Assembly (NCBI GenBank): GCA_013696945.1
Contig: JACCXQ010000071.1
Location: forward strand, 1 to 21,209
Length of the DNA: 21,209 nucleotides
Reading direction: 5' to 3'
Source: Chloroflexota bacterium
GTDB taxonomy: Bacteria > Chloroflexota > Limnocylindria > Limnocylindrales > CSP1-4
In this document: piece by piece, positions 6,508 to 14,913 of the stretch
Layout of the letters: every line of letters starts with the position of its first letter
Position numbering within the stretch: position 1 is the stretch's first letter
Made by a program: the position numbers and the translations under genes
Notes under the pieces: generated by a model
The model's input: only the letters and a program-made list of their open reading frames with translations
Told to the model about the DNA's origin: nothing
Database searches by the model: none

Positions 6508-8409
6508 TCAGTTGCGCCGGAGCGCGACGTAGTAGTCGAGCCACTGCTTCGCCGAGATGAACTGCGGTTGCTGCGCTGGCGTGAACTGGACGGTGCTCCG
6601 ACTCGACCCGACGGTCCAGAACATGAGCTGCGTGGGATCCTCGCCTTCGAAGCAGATCTGGATGAAGCCACGCCCGGCAGGCCCCGACTCGACGAGATGG
6701 ACCGCCACCAGGCGCGCCGTTGGCTCGAGGCGGTCCGGACGCTTCGGCTGCGGCGGCCGGCGGCGGATGCCCACCCAGTCGGAGCTGACGAGCAACTCAC
6801 CGTCCATACCCATGACCGTGAACCGCAGGCGATCGGAAGCCTGACTCGGGGATGCCGGCGCAGGTGCGGGCGCGGCTGACCCGACCGGAAGCGGACCGAC
6901 GGTCGGCGATGCTGGCTCGATCGTCGTTGGTCGGCCGGCCGGTACGGTGGGTTCGGACGGCGGTGTGGGCGTCACGGGCGGCGTGGTGCTACGGCTCACC
7001 TGGGTCGGGACAGGCGAAGCTTTGGCCGATTGCTTCGCGGAGGTGGCGCGCTCTGCGGTCGCGGCACGCTCGGCGGCCTCGGCTGCGGTGCGCCCGGCTT
7101 CTGCGGCACGCTCAGCGGCCTCGGCCGCGTCGCGGATACGCTCCTCGGCCGCCCAGCGCTCACGAAGCTCCGCCTCGAATGCATCCCGATCGAACGGCGG
7201 CGCCGGTGTGACCTGCGCCGGCTCGGCTTCCGACGCGGCAGGCGCCACCGGCGCTACCGCTGGCAGCGTCGCCGTCGCGGTCGGCCGTGCCTTGTCGCGG
7301 TCCTGCACTGTGAAGAGGACACCATCTGGCGACCGCATGAAGAGCACCGGCGTGCCCCATTCGACAGTGTTGGTGATCTCGACGCTGACCGTTTTGCGTG
7401 CCTCCGCGACCGCAGCGTCGAGCGGCATCTCCTCGGCGATGGCGTCGTAGAACGTCCTGGCGAACTCGATCGCTGCTCGGTCGGTGATCTCGTACTGCAT
7501 CGCGACGACAGCCGGGATGCCGCGGCGCACCAGTGTCGCGGCGGTCCCGGAGAAGATGTCACCCTTGCCGCCCTTCGCACCCTCGCACGCATTGAGCATC
7601 ACGAGGCGCAACGAGCGATGGTCCGCCAGCAGCCGACCGATCTGGCTCGCCGTCAGCTCATCGGTCTCCCCCTGCTCGCCGACGAAGGCGAGGCAGCCCT
7701 CATCGAGGTTGACGTCGAACCGCCCGTGGCCGACGAAGTGAAGGATGTGCCACGGGCCGCGGCGCATCGCGCGCTGGAGGTCGCGCCAGCTGGCGCCGTC
7801 GAGCCACGTCAGCTCGACCAGCCCCTTGCCCTGGATGTCCGCGAGTGCGCGCTCGACCCGCAGCCGCTCCCTCTCGACGTTGAGTGGCGGCAGGTCGTCC
7901 GGGCTGGCGATCATCCCCAGGATGCGCAGCGGCGGCGAGACGGGGAGCGGCTGGATAGCTCGCGGGAGGTCCAGGTAGCGCACGATCGGCGTATGCGTCG
8001 AGAGCGCGACGAACTCGCCCATCGACCGGTCGTAGAGGAACTCCCACGGTAGCGCCGCGAGCGCGGGGTCCTGGATCCGCAGCTTGATCCGGAGCCCCTT
8101 GTCGTGACGCGCGGCCTCGTGGCGGCTGAGCTCGAATGCGGTCCGGACATCGCCGCTCAGGAGCGACTCGTAGAGTGCCGTGCCGAAGTCCTCCACGGCC
8201 TGGGTCGAGAGGGAGGCGATGCGCCGGCGCGTGGAGCCTCCCTGGAGCAGGGCGTTCTGGACGCGCAGGAGGTGATTCTCCAGTTCGAGCTCATCGAACG
8301 GGAAGCGCATCGTGGCGCGACGCTCACCGGCCGGGGAATGCACGACCTGGAGTGGGTAGTCCCTCCCCTGCCCGAGGCCGATCTCCAGCTCGAAGTCCAG
8401 GTATTCCAT
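6508..8409 (-). CDS. CHAT-domain protease with coiled-coil linker and unassigned C-terminal domain
   Basis: The protein has 633 residues, starting at ATG 8409 with AGGA eleven bases upstream. Residues 1-100 are an N-terminal adaptor region. Residues ~105-365 are a CHAT (caspase HetF associated with TPRs) peptidase. The catalytic His228 lies in HFVGHGRF and Cys275 in MLNACEGA. The flanking elements PWEFLYD, FSGTAATLVRRGIPAVVAMQY and DAAVAEARK are all as expected. Residues ~405-465 are an Ala/Glu/Arg coiled coil with near repeats of AAEAAERA. Residues 465-525 are a Pro/Thr/Ala-rich linker. Residues 526-633 form a compact domain (RLRFTVMGMDGELLV to KQWLDYYVALRR) that I do not recognise. CHAT proteins are cysteine proteases used in bacterial immunity and programmed death systems. 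The tight linkage to the two downstream genes suggests they are its regulators or targets. Confidence 0.88.
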   Translation of the reverse strand: MEYLDFELEIGLGQGRDYPLQVVHSPAGERRATMRFPFDELELENHLLRVQNALLQGGSTRRRIASLSTQAVEDFGTALYESLLSGDVRTAFELSRHEAARHDKGLRIKLRIQDPALAALPWEFLYDRSMGEFVALSTHTPIVRYLDLPRAIQPLPVSPPLRILGMIASPDDLPPLNVERERLRVERALADIQGKGLVELTWLDGASWRDLQRAMRRGPWHILHFVGHGRFDVNLDEGCLAFVGEQGETDELTASQIGRLLADHRSLRLVMLNACEGAKGGKGDIFSGTAATLVRRGIPAVVAMQYEITDRAAIEFARTFYDAIAEEMPLDAAVAEARKTVSVEITNTVEWGTPVLFMRSPDGVLFTVQDRDKARPTATATLPAVAPVAPAASEAEPAQVTPAPPFDRDAFEAELRERWAAEERIRDAAEAAERAAEAGRTAAEAAERAATAERATSAKQSAKASPVPTQVSRSTTPPVTPTPPSEPTVPAGRPTTIEPASPTVGPLPVGSAAPAPAPASPSQASDRLRFTVMGMDGELLVSSDWVGIRRRPPQPKRPDRLEPTARLVAVHLVESGPAGRGFIQICFEGEDPTQLMFWTVGSSRSTVQFTPAQQPQFISAKQWLDYYVALRRN

Positions 8410-8432
8410 GGACGTGTCTGTCCTGCCTCCGC

Positions 8433-8456
8433 GCAGCGCGGTCTGGGTCGCGCTGC
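8433..8456. promoter_or_regulatory. Perfect 8-base inverted repeat upstream of the CHAT gene
   Basis: The arms gcagcgcg (8433-8440) and cgcgctgc (8449-8456) are separated by eight bases and lie 24-47 bases upstream of the CHAT start. It could be an operator or a 5'-leader hairpin for the CHAT/CATRA operon. GC-rich arms arise by chance fairly often at this base composition. Confidence 0.35.
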
Positions 8457-8488
8457 TAGCTCGCCCCTCACGACGATGCCGCAGCGTA

Positions 8489-8504
8489 GCGCCCGTGCGG
8501 GCGC
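8489..8504. promoter_or_regulatory. 16-base near-palindrome in the CHAT/M50 divergent region
   Basis: The sequence gcgcccg-tg-cgggcgc has two perfect seven-base arms. It sits midway between the divergent CHAT and M50-like genes, where a shared operator could act on both. No promoter hexamers could be assigned with confidence in this 176-base interval. Confidence 0.3.
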
Positions 8505-8585
8505 GCGTCCAGCAGCGCGGGCTTCGGCGTCGACCGGTACTCCGGCGGGCCGGCGATGCACCAGGCGGCCGCCGATGATGCAGAG

Positions 8586-9130
8586 ATGCCGCACCTCGTG
8601 CTGCGCAGGTCGGACCTCGCCTGGCTCCTGCTATTGCCGGTCTACCTTGTCATCGGGACGTTCCGGCATGAGCTGTCGCACGCGGCCGTGGCGGTCGCGC
8701 AGGGCGCGACGATCACCGAGTTCGTGATCCTCCCGTCGTTCGTGCCGGGGGGATCGCCCTTGGCTACGTGCTGTGGGACGGCGAGGTGGACTGGCTGGCG
8801 ACGGCCGCACCGTACGCTGTCGATGTCGCCACGGTCGCGGTCGGCGTGCTGCTGCTGCGCATGATTCGCGGTCCGCACTGGCTTCGGGTCAACGTGTTCG
8901 TGCTGGCGATCCTGGGTCCGCTCTTCGATAGCGCGTACGGCTACGGACGCGGAGTCGTGACGGGATGGGGGGACATCGCAGCCCTCCTCGGTGAGCTTAG
9001 GGCGCCGATGGTCCATGGCTGGTTCATCGTCGGCATCACCATCTACGCGGTCGTGGCATGGCGGATCGTTCGCCCCCTCGCGCCGCTCCCGCCCCGTCAG
9101 CCGCCCGGGTCGAAGCTCGCCGCCCGGTAG
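8586..9130 (+). pseudogene. M50-like membrane metalloprotease, frameshifted
   Basis: Two plus-strand frames together make one protein of about 181 residues. The first frame (8586 to about 8752, then garbled to a stop near 8864) gives SDLAWLLLLPVYLVIG, then FRHELSHAAVAVAQGA. That contains a membrane segment and the HExxH zinc motif of site-2-protease-like M50 relatives. The second frame, usable from about 8753 to the TAG at 9128, gives IALGYVLWDGEVDW and further membrane helices. Family members I recall run FVxxPS...GYVxWxG...DWxxTAAPY without interruption. The break falls at the six-G run 8747-8752 and needs a -1 shift. This may be a real mutation, a homopolymer error, or -1 slippage. The 3' end overlaps the convergent amidohydrolase gene by 34 bases. 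An alternative start is ATG 8556. Confidence 0.75.
8747..8753 (+). other. G-run at the frameshift (slippery-site shape)
   Basis: In the incoming frame the heptamer is G GGG GGA, fitting the X XXY YYZ pattern of -1 slippage sites. A -1 shift here yields VPGGIALGYV, the continuation expected for the family. No downstream stimulatory pseudoknot was established by eye. Confidence 0.4.
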
Positions 9131-10797
9131 ACCACCTCGCCATCGATCAGCGTCGCCAGCGGACGGACGGCTTCAGGGGTGCCTCCCGATCCTGCCACCT
9201 CGGCGAGAGCCGCCGCCGGGACGATCACGATGTCCGCTCGCTGGCCAGGCACGAGCCGGCCGCGGTCGACCTCTCCGCAGCTCGCCGGCGGCCCCACGGT
9301 CGCGGCGCGGATCGCCGTGTCGAGATCGATCGACTGCTCGGCGTGGTACGCGCCCGACTCCCAGCCGGGTGCCCGCCGCGTCACGGCCATCGCGATGCCC
9401 GGCCAAGGGTCGACCGATTCGACCGGCGCATCCGTCCCGAGTGCGAGCGCTCCACCGGCAGCTGCGATCGAGCGCAGCGGGAACGCGTTGGCCCCCCGCG
9501 CGCCCCACGCGCGATCGATGAGCGGCGCATCCGTCGCGAGGTGTGACGCCTGCATGGACGCGACGATCCCCAGCGCGGCGAATCGCGGCTGGTCGAGCGG
9601 GTCCACGAGCTGCGCGTGCTCGACACGATGCCGTACGCCGCCGGCGGGCAGTGGGAGCGTTTCGAGGATGTCGAGGGCCGCGCGGACCGCGGCGTCGCCG
9701 ATGCCGTGGATCTGGACCGCGATCCCACGCGCCGCGGCGCGGCGGGCATGGTCCGCGAGTACCTCGATAGGATCGAGCAGCATCCCGCTCGGTCCGCCCA
9801 CCGGCCGTCGCCCGTCAGACTCCGACTCGTACGGCTCCAGCAAGGCGGCACTCCGCGAGCCGAGTGACCCATCGGCGAAGAGCTTCAGCCAACCGCCTCG
9901 ATATCGCGCGGCGTGACGCTCCGCCAGCGGATCGGCAGCGACGGACGCGTCCGCCATCTCCCCGGATCGGAAGCCGCGTTCAGCAGCAGCCGCGATCTGC
10001 TCCGAACGGATCGATGCCGCCACCCGCAGCGGCAGTCGGTCCTGCTCGGCGAGGCGGCGGAAGAAGGTCGGGCCCCAGCGAAGCCCCGGGTCGTCGAACA
10101 TCTCGCCCGGATCCTGCACACCGACTATCCCGAAGGCTGCCAACTCCGCGGCGTACCGGTCGACGGCTAGAGCGAGACGCTCATCGCTGGGGCGCGGGAT
10201 GGCCGGCGCGACCAGCTTGACGGCGTGCTCGTGCAGGATGCCCGTTGGCTCGCCGTCGTCAGCGCGACGGATGATCCCGCCCTCGGGATCCGGCCGGTCA
10301 CGGACGATGCCGGCCGCACGCATCGCTGGGCCGCTCAGCCAGCGGCCGTGGTGATCGTGCGACCAGAACGCCGCGTGACGATCCGGCGCGACCCCATCTA
10401 GGTCGGCCGCCGTCGGCCACCCGCCCATCGCGTCAAGCGACCAGCCGTGGCCGAGCAACCACCCATCCGTGTCCCCGGACGCGAGCATCCGCTCATGGGC
10501 CGCGCGGATCCGAGCGAGGATCTCGCCGCGATCCTGCGCGTCGCTGAGGTCGAGCTCCAGCGCCTCGAGCGCGCCGCTGGCCAGGTGGAGGTGCGCGTCG
10601 GTGATGCCGGGCATCGCGACCACGTCCCCGCCCAGGGTCCAGCGCTCGGTCCGCGGCCCGCACAGTCCGGCCACTGCGTCGCGGGCGCCTGCAGCGGTCA
10701 CCCGCCCGCCCGCGATGGCGATGCCGTCCACCCACCCGAGGCCTGCCTCTCCCGCGAGGCTCGCGACGCGGCCGAGGATGACGAGATCCGGTGTCAC
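9097..10797 (-). CDS. YtcJ-like metal-dependent amidohydrolase
   Basis: The protein is 566 residues from GTG 10797, which overlaps the asparaginase stop as GTGA. This start fits the family's opening DLVILGRVASLAG. The metal-binding HxH is in GITDAHLHL (His69 and His71). Other YtcJ/amidohydrolase-3 landmarks are KLFADGSLGSRSAALLEPY, AVQIHGIGDAAVRAALD, HRVEHAQLVDP, GTDAPVESVDPWPGIAMAV and the C-terminal GRLVPGQRADIVIV. Members hydrolyse amide or N-formyl bonds; N-substituted formamide deformylase is the characterised example. The exact substrate is unknown. It is the last gene of the eight-gene minus-strand chain and its 3' end overlaps the convergent M50-like gene. Placement after asparaginase suggests amide or acyl-amine catabolism. 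Confidence 0.9.
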   Translation of the reverse strand: MTPDLVILGRVASLAGEAGLGWVDGIAIAGGRVTAAGARDAVAGLCGPRTERWTLGGDVVAMPGITDAHLHLASGALEALELDLSDAQDRGEILARIRAAHERMLASGDTDGWLLGHGWSLDAMGGWPTAADLDGVAPDRHAAFWSHDHHGRWLSGPAMRAAGIVRDRPDPEGGIIRRADDGEPTGILHEHAVKLVAPAIPRPSDERLALAVDRYAAELAAFGIVGVQDPGEMFDDPGLRWGPTFFRRLAEQDRLPLRVAASIRSEQIAAAAERGFRSGEMADASVAADPLAERHAARYRGGWLKLFADGSLGSRSAALLEPYESESDGRRPVGGPSGMLLDPIEVLADHARRAAARGIAVQIHGIGDAAVRAALDILETLPLPAGGVRHRVEHAQLVDPLDQPRFAALGIVASMQASHLATDAPLIDRAWGARGANAFPLRSIAAAGGALALGTDAPVESVDPWPGIAMAVTRRAPGWESGAYHAEQSIDLDTAIRAATVGPPASCGEVDRGRLVPGQRADIVIVPAAALAEVAGSGGTPEAVRPLATLIDGEVVYRAASFDPGG

Positions 10798-11810
10798 TTG
10801 CGTACAGGTCCGGCCAGGAGCTCGCGGAGATCCTCGCCGCTGACGCCGGCCCCCGATGCGAGAGCCATGCAGATCCGCGCCTTGGGGCCACTCATCGTCC
10901 CGGCGAGCATCGCCCCGGCGTCGAGCCACTGGCGGCCACCACCCGGGAAACCATAGGCGGGCGACACACCGCCGCGAAGGCACCGGCTGGCCAGCACCAC
11001 CGGCACGCCGATGTCCATCGCCTCGACCGCGGCTGCGAGGACGTCGGGATGCGTATTGCCTGTCCCGGTCGCCGCGATCACCAGCGCCGACGGGCGCCTC
11101 GCGAGTGCCGCCCGCACAAGCCATCCGTCCATGCCCATCGTGACCGTGAGCAGCGCGACGTCGTCGGGCGCGGACGTCGGGATGGCGCCAAGATGGCGAG
11201 CCGCGCGTCTCGGCGCGGAGAACGAGACGCGTCCGTCACGAACGGCCCCGACGGGCCCGACGTTCGGAGCCGCGAACGCGTCCAGGGCCCGGCTGTCGAC
11301 CTTCACGGCGTCGTCGGCCGGCAGGATGGAGCCCGCGATCACGACGAGCGTGCCGTAGCCCGCGGAATGCGGATCGGCCGCCACACGGACCGCATCGAGC
11401 AGGTTGCGCGGTCCGTCCCAGCCTGGATCACCGGCGTTGCGCATCGCTCCGACGATGACGACGGGCTTGCGGTGATCGAGGAGCAGGTCAAACGCGAATG
11501 CGGTCTCCTCGATGGTGTCCGTGCCCTGTACCACGACCGCTCCCACCACGTGATCGCGCACGAGGGCGCGCTCCAGGATCTCCGCGAGTCCCAACACCTG
11601 CTCGAAGCGCAGGTGGCTGGCCGGGACCAGGCCCCAGTCGATGGCCTCGACGTCGGCGATCCCCGCGACGCCCGGCGTCCGCTCGAGGATCGTCTCACCG
11701 CGCAGGACGGGGACCGCGGCGCCCGAGACCGCGTCGGGCAGCATCGAGATCGTGCCGCCCGTGAAGACGATGCAGACGCAGGGCAGCTGCGCGTCGCCGA
11801 GCCGGGGCAT
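10794..11810 (-). CDS. L-asparaginase, class I/II fold
   Basis: The protein has 338 residues. The N-terminal nucleophile motif is FTGGTISM (Thr17). The second catalytic set is Q-G-T-D-T-I-E-E-T (Thr97, Asp98) with Lys170 in DDAVKVDSRALDAF, completing both triads of bacterial asparaginases. GAMRN and ATGTGNTHP also match the family. The usual His of HGTDT is Gln here, a common variant. No signal peptide is visible, so it should act in the cytoplasm, converting Asn to Asp and ammonia. The start ATG 11810 lies 13 bases after the MFS stop but has no clear ribosome site, so translation may rely on coupling. Its stop overlaps the GTG of the amidohydrolase. Confidence 0.9.
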   Translation of the reverse strand: MPRLGDAQLPCVCIVFTGGTISMLPDAVSGAAVPVLRGETILERTPGVAGIADVEAIDWGLVPASHLRFEQVLGLAEILERALVRDHVVGAVVVQGTDTIEETAFAFDLLLDHRKPVVIVGAMRNAGDPGWDGPRNLLDAVRVAADPHSAGYGTLVVIAGSILPADDAVKVDSRALDAFAAPNVGPVGAVRDGRVSFSAPRRAARHLGAIPTSAPDDVALLTVTMGMDGWLVRAALARRPSALVIAATGTGNTHPDVLAAAVEAMDIGVPVVLASRCLRGGVSPAYGFPGGGRQWLDAGAMLAGTMSGPKARICMALASGAGVSGEDLRELLAGPVRK

Positions 11811-11823
11811 GGCCGTGCGTGCG

Positions 11824-13335
11824 TCAGCGGGGGTCGCGGTCGGACGAGGCAGGCCCGGACCGACCCGGCACGACCGGGGTCGCGAGGGTGGTCGTACCGG
11901 CGGGGGGACCGTCGCCGGCCGTGTCTTCGAGGTAGTGGAGCCGGACCGGCCGCGTCAGTTGGGCCGTCGTGGTGACCGTCATCGGGTCGACCGGCACGGC
12001 GGGGCCCTGATGGGCAGCTGAAGCCGGTGTCGGACGCGCGCGGAGGATCGAGACCACCCCCGTGACGATGACGATGAGCCCGGAGGAGACGATGACGGCC
12101 GGTGTCCCCACGAGGTCGGCGACAGGGCCGACAACGATGATCGGCAGGAAGCTGGCCACGCTCACGAGCATGTTCAGGACACCGAAGACGCGGCCCCGGA
12201 CCTCGACCGGCAGCTCCTCCTGGAGCTGTGTCTGGGCGGGCACGGCCACGAAGGCATATGCCACACCCGCCGCGAATGCCACCGCCACGACCACCGTGAG
12301 GAGCGAGATCACGGGCCCCGCCAGGAACGGCCCGCCGACGCGCTGGGCGAAGCCAAGGACGCCGAGGGCGATGCCGAGCCCGATCAGGCCGCCCTCGATG
12401 AGCCGTTGCCGGCGAACATACTTCCCGTACACGTTCAGGACGAGGATGCCGAGCACCAGCCCGATGCCGAGCGGCAGGACGACGATGACGAAGTCGTCCT
12501 CTGCAAGACCCAGGATCTTGACCGCGAAGTCAGGCCCAAGGACGCCCAGTACGCCGACAAGCGAGGCCGTGATCGCGAGGTAGCTGAGCGACCAGAAGAT
12601 ACGGGTGTTGTGTCGGATGTACGACAGCCCCTCGCGCAGCTGGCTGAACGTGGCCGCGACGGCGCGCTCGGCCTCGCCCAGCGCCTCGCCGGGTCGGTTC
12701 GGGGCCGCTCTGGGATCCGAGGTCGGGAGGATCCAGCACATCGCGCCGGCAAGCAGGTAGAAGGCGGCGACGACCGCGATCAGGAGCTGGAGTCCGAGCA
12801 GGTTGTTGGCGAGTGGGCCCAGGATGGCAAAGCCTGCGACGAACGATGCCTGAAGCGCGAAGATGAAGATGCCGTTGGCGGTCATCAGGTGGCGCCGGTC
12901 GACGACGATGGGGATCATCGCTGCCTCCGCCGGAGCGAAGAACGTGGTGAGCGTCGCTACGACGACGGTGACGAGGTAGAGCACGATGAGGTTGTCATCG
13001 ATGAAGACGAGGACGAGGAACGCGAGCCCGCGCGCCACGTTCGTCGTGACGAGCATCAGACGCCGGTCGAAGCGGTCGACATAGACCCCCGCGATCGCGC
13101 CGAAGATCACAGCCGGCACGAGGAACGTCAGCAGCAGGATGCTGACCGACGTGCTGGACTGCGTGATCCGGTAGACCTGCACGGTCAGGCCGAAGAGCAC
13201 CATATTGCCGCCGATCTGGGTCAGGATCTGCGACAGGAAGAGCGCCAGGAAGCGCGGATTGGCCAGGACGCTGCCCGCGTCGCGGACCTCGACCGTCGGC
13301 GGCTGGTCGGGCGAGATCGTGGGGCCGCTCGTCAT
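11824..13335 (-). CDS. MFS transporter, MFS_3 / EntS-like
   Basis: The protein is 503 residues from ATG 13335. That start overlaps the DUF951 stop as ATGA and has a GGGGGG ribosome site seven bases upstream. A cytoplasmic N-terminus is followed by about 12 hydrophobic segments, beginning [24 protein letters not shown]. The loop-2/3 signature [14 protein letters not shown] matches the MFS consensus (G-x-x-x-D-R-x-x-R-R). The equivalent in the second half is [19 protein letters not shown], as in EntS/MFS_3 exporters. A Pro/Thr-rich tail of about 70 residues extends after the last membrane segment. The substrate is not inferable. The neighbours suggest export of an amino acid, peptide or siderophore-like product. 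Confidence 0.88.
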   Translation of the reverse strand: MTSGPTISPDQPPTVEVRDAGSVLANPRFLALFLSQILTQIGGNMVLFGLTVQVYRITQSSTSVSILLLTFLVPAVIFGAIAGVYVDRFDRRLMLVTTNVARGLAFLVLVFIDDNLIVLYLVTVVVATLTTFFAPAEAAMIPIVVDRRHLMTANGIFIFALQASFVAGFAILGPLANNLLGLQLLIAVVAAFYLLAGAMCWILPTSDPRAAPNRPGEALGEAERAVAATFSQLREGLSYIRHNTRIFWSLSYLAITASLVGVLGVLGPDFAVKILGLAEDDFVIVVLPLGIGLVLGILVLNVYGKYVRRQRLIEGGLIGLGIALGVLGFAQRVGGPFLAGPVISLLTVVVAVAFAAGVAYAFVAVPAQTQLQEELPVEVRGRVFGVLNMLVSVASFLPIIVVGPVADLVGTPAVIVSSGLIVIVTGVVSILRARPTPASAAHQGPAVPVDPMTVTTTAQLTRPVRLHYLEDTAGDGPPAGTTTLATPVVPGRSGPASSDRDPR

Positions 13336-13571
13336 GGGGCATCCCCCCGCTCCACGAAGTCGCGGAACCGGCGCTCGAGGTCCCGTCGTTCGAGCATCAC
13401 ACGCCGGCCACAGGTGTCGCACACCAGTCCGATGTCGGCGCCGAGACGCACGACGCGCCACGTGCGCCCGCCGCACGGGTGGACCTTCCGGAGCTCGATC
13501 CGGTCACCGAGCCGGACATCGAGGACCGGTTTCCGCCCGCCGATCACCGGCGCATCAGTGCTCGGTCGCAC
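13332..13571 (-). CDS. DUF951 family protein
   Basis: The protein has 79 residues from GTG 13571, or 71 from GTG 13547. The first start overlaps the TldE gene by 17 bases and the second leaves seven bases; neither has a good ribosome site, so the start is open. The body [19 protein letters not shown], then [31 protein letters not shown], is the DUF951 pattern: a short beta-rich domain with one Cys in HPCGG and a C-x-x-C pair, plausibly binding zinc. The family is widespread in Firmicutes and Chloroflexota and is of unknown function. Its stop overlaps the MFS start, so the two are probably translated together. Confidence 0.85.
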   Translation of the reverse strand: MRPSTDAPVIGGRKPVLDVRLGDRIELRKVHPCGGRTWRVVRLGADIGLVCDTCGRRVMLERRDLERRFRDFVERGDAP

Positions 13572-14913
13572 CGGTGAAGGTGAACGCGGAGATGCGTATG
13601 GCCGGGACGACCACCGAACCGAGGAACCCGCGAAGCAGCCGCCGGTCGCGTCCGACGGCCTCCACCCTGGCCAGTGCCTCGAGGTAGCTCTGGGTGAAGC
13701 GCAGGTTGCGCACGGGACCGACGATCCGGCCAGCCTCGACCAGGAAGAGGCCGTCGCGCGTCATGCCGGTGATCATGGCGAGCTTCGGATGGACGACGTT
13801 CGTGTAATGGAACCGGGTCACGAGCAGGCCGCGCTCGAGACCCTCCACGAGCGCGTCGCGCGGCGTGTCACCCGCGTCCATGATCTGATTCAGCGGGAAC
13901 GGACCCCACGGGTTCGGTGCCGGAAGCCCGTGCCCGGTCGAGCGACGTCCCTCGCGGCTGGCCGTCTGTGCGTCGTAGACCACCTCGCGACAGATCCCGC
14001 GATCGACCAGCGTGATCGGCTTCTTGGTGACGCCCTCGTAGTCGAACGTGGCGGGCGTGCCTTCCGGGTCCGCTGGATCGTCGCGGATCGTGACGAGGTC
14101 GGAGCCGATCCGCTTGCCCGGCTCGAAGAACGACCGGCCCTCCTGGACGGCAAGGGCCGAGAAACCCAGGTATCCCAGCATGTCCAGCAGGTCGACGACG
14201 GCGTACTCCTCGAGCACCACCGGATAGTCGCCCGGCTCGATGGCCACGGCGCCACGCGACGTGGCGGCCTTCGCCGCTGCCTCGCGACCGAGCGCGCCGG
14301 GATCCAGATCGTCGATGTCGACGGCTGCCGCCTCGGCGTAGCCAGCCTCGCCGTCAGGACCCATGGCCACGATCACCACGTGACCGAGGCTCCGCTCCTC
14401 CTCGCAGGCGATGCCGAGTGAGTTGGCGACCGCAACGTGCTCGGTCACTGTCCTGTAAGAGCCGTATGCGAGCACGCCGGCCGCGTCCGCAGCGGAGATC
14501 GCCGCTCGCGCGCCCTCCGCTCGCCGCTCCGGCGTCGCCTCCACGGTCGACGGCGACGACGCCCCCGCGACGGCCGTCACTGGCTCGGCCCCGGGTTCCG
14601 GAAGGCCACCGAAGTCGGGTTGCTCCGGCTGCACGCGGCAGATGCGCGCCGCTGACTCGGCGAGCCGGCGCAGCGAAGCGTCGTCCGTCCGGTTGGTGGA
14701 CGCCACGCCGATCCGCTTGCCGTCGACGAACCGGAGGCTGACCGTCGTGTCCACTTCGGCCACGTTCTGGTGCACCTCGCTGTTCGCGAAGCGCGTGAGC
14801 TGCTGGTCGGAGCGCTGCACGAGCGCCTCGGCCTGCGTGGCGCCATCGGCCTCCGCCAGCTGGATCGCTCGGCGGCAGAGATCGAGGACCCCGGTCCTCG
14901 CTTCTATCACCAT
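13555..14913 (-). CDS. tldE: TldE/PmbA, non-catalytic partner of TldD
   Basis: The protein has 452 residues. The N-terminal half ([44 protein letters not shown]) and C-terminal half ([18 protein letters not shown]) are typical of TldD/PmbA proteins. Where TldD has HExxxH, this protein has [16 protein letters not shown], so it lacks the metal site and is the TldE-type subunit. TldD and TldE form a heterodimeric protease known to mature microcin B17 and to process peptides or CcdA. ATG 14913 overlaps the tldD stop by seven bases; GTG 14910 would give a GTGA overlap. DUF951 follows immediately. Confidence 0.92.
   Translation of the reverse strand: MVIEARTGVLDLCRRAIQLAEADGATQAEALVQRSDQQLTRFANSEVHQNVAEVDTTVSLRFVDGKRIGVASTNRTDDASLRRLAESAARICRVQPEQPDFGGLPEPGAEPVTAVAGASSPSTVEATPERRAEGARAAISAADAAGVLAYGSYRTVTEHVAVANSLGIACEEERSLGHVVIVAMGPDGEAGYAEAAAVDIDDLDPGALGREAAAKAATSRGAVAIEPGDYPVVLEEYAVVDLLDMLGYLGFSALAVQEGRSFFEPGKRIGSDLVTIRDDPADPEGTPATFDYEGVTKKPITLVDRGICREVVYDAQTASREGRRSTGHGLPAPNPWGPFPLNQIMDAGDTPRDALVEGLERGLLVTRFHYTNVVHPKLAMITGMTRDGLFLVEAGRIVGPVRNLRFTQSYLEALARVEAVGRDRRLLRGFLGSVVVPAIRISAFTFTGATEH

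Noticed and set aside
4814..6532. Long plus-strand open frame (572 codons) opposite the CATRA-like gene
   Set aside because: Its product is charged and low-complexity with no domain, while the minus strand gives recognisable domains and membrane helices. It is an antisense by-product of GC-rich codon bias.
7020..7150. Imperfect repeats in the CHAT gene (gcggcctcggc-type units)
   Set aside because: They encode the Ala/Glu/Arg coiled coil (AAEAAERA units) and are explained by protein structure. They are not a CRISPR array or a mobile repeat.
7030..8052. Plus-strand open frame opposite the CHAT gene
   Set aside because: The CHAT catalytic motifs and linker organisation are on the minus strand; the antisense reading is low-complexity.
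10791..11975. Plus-strand open frame opposite asparaginase
   Set aside because: The asparaginase catalytic motifs on the minus strand are unambiguous, and the antisense product has no domain.
12406..14421. Plus-strand open frame of 671 codons opposite MFS, DUF951 and tldE
   Set aside because: It runs across three well-supported minus-strand genes, and its Arg/Asp/Glu-rich text is typical of the complement of membrane-protein codons.
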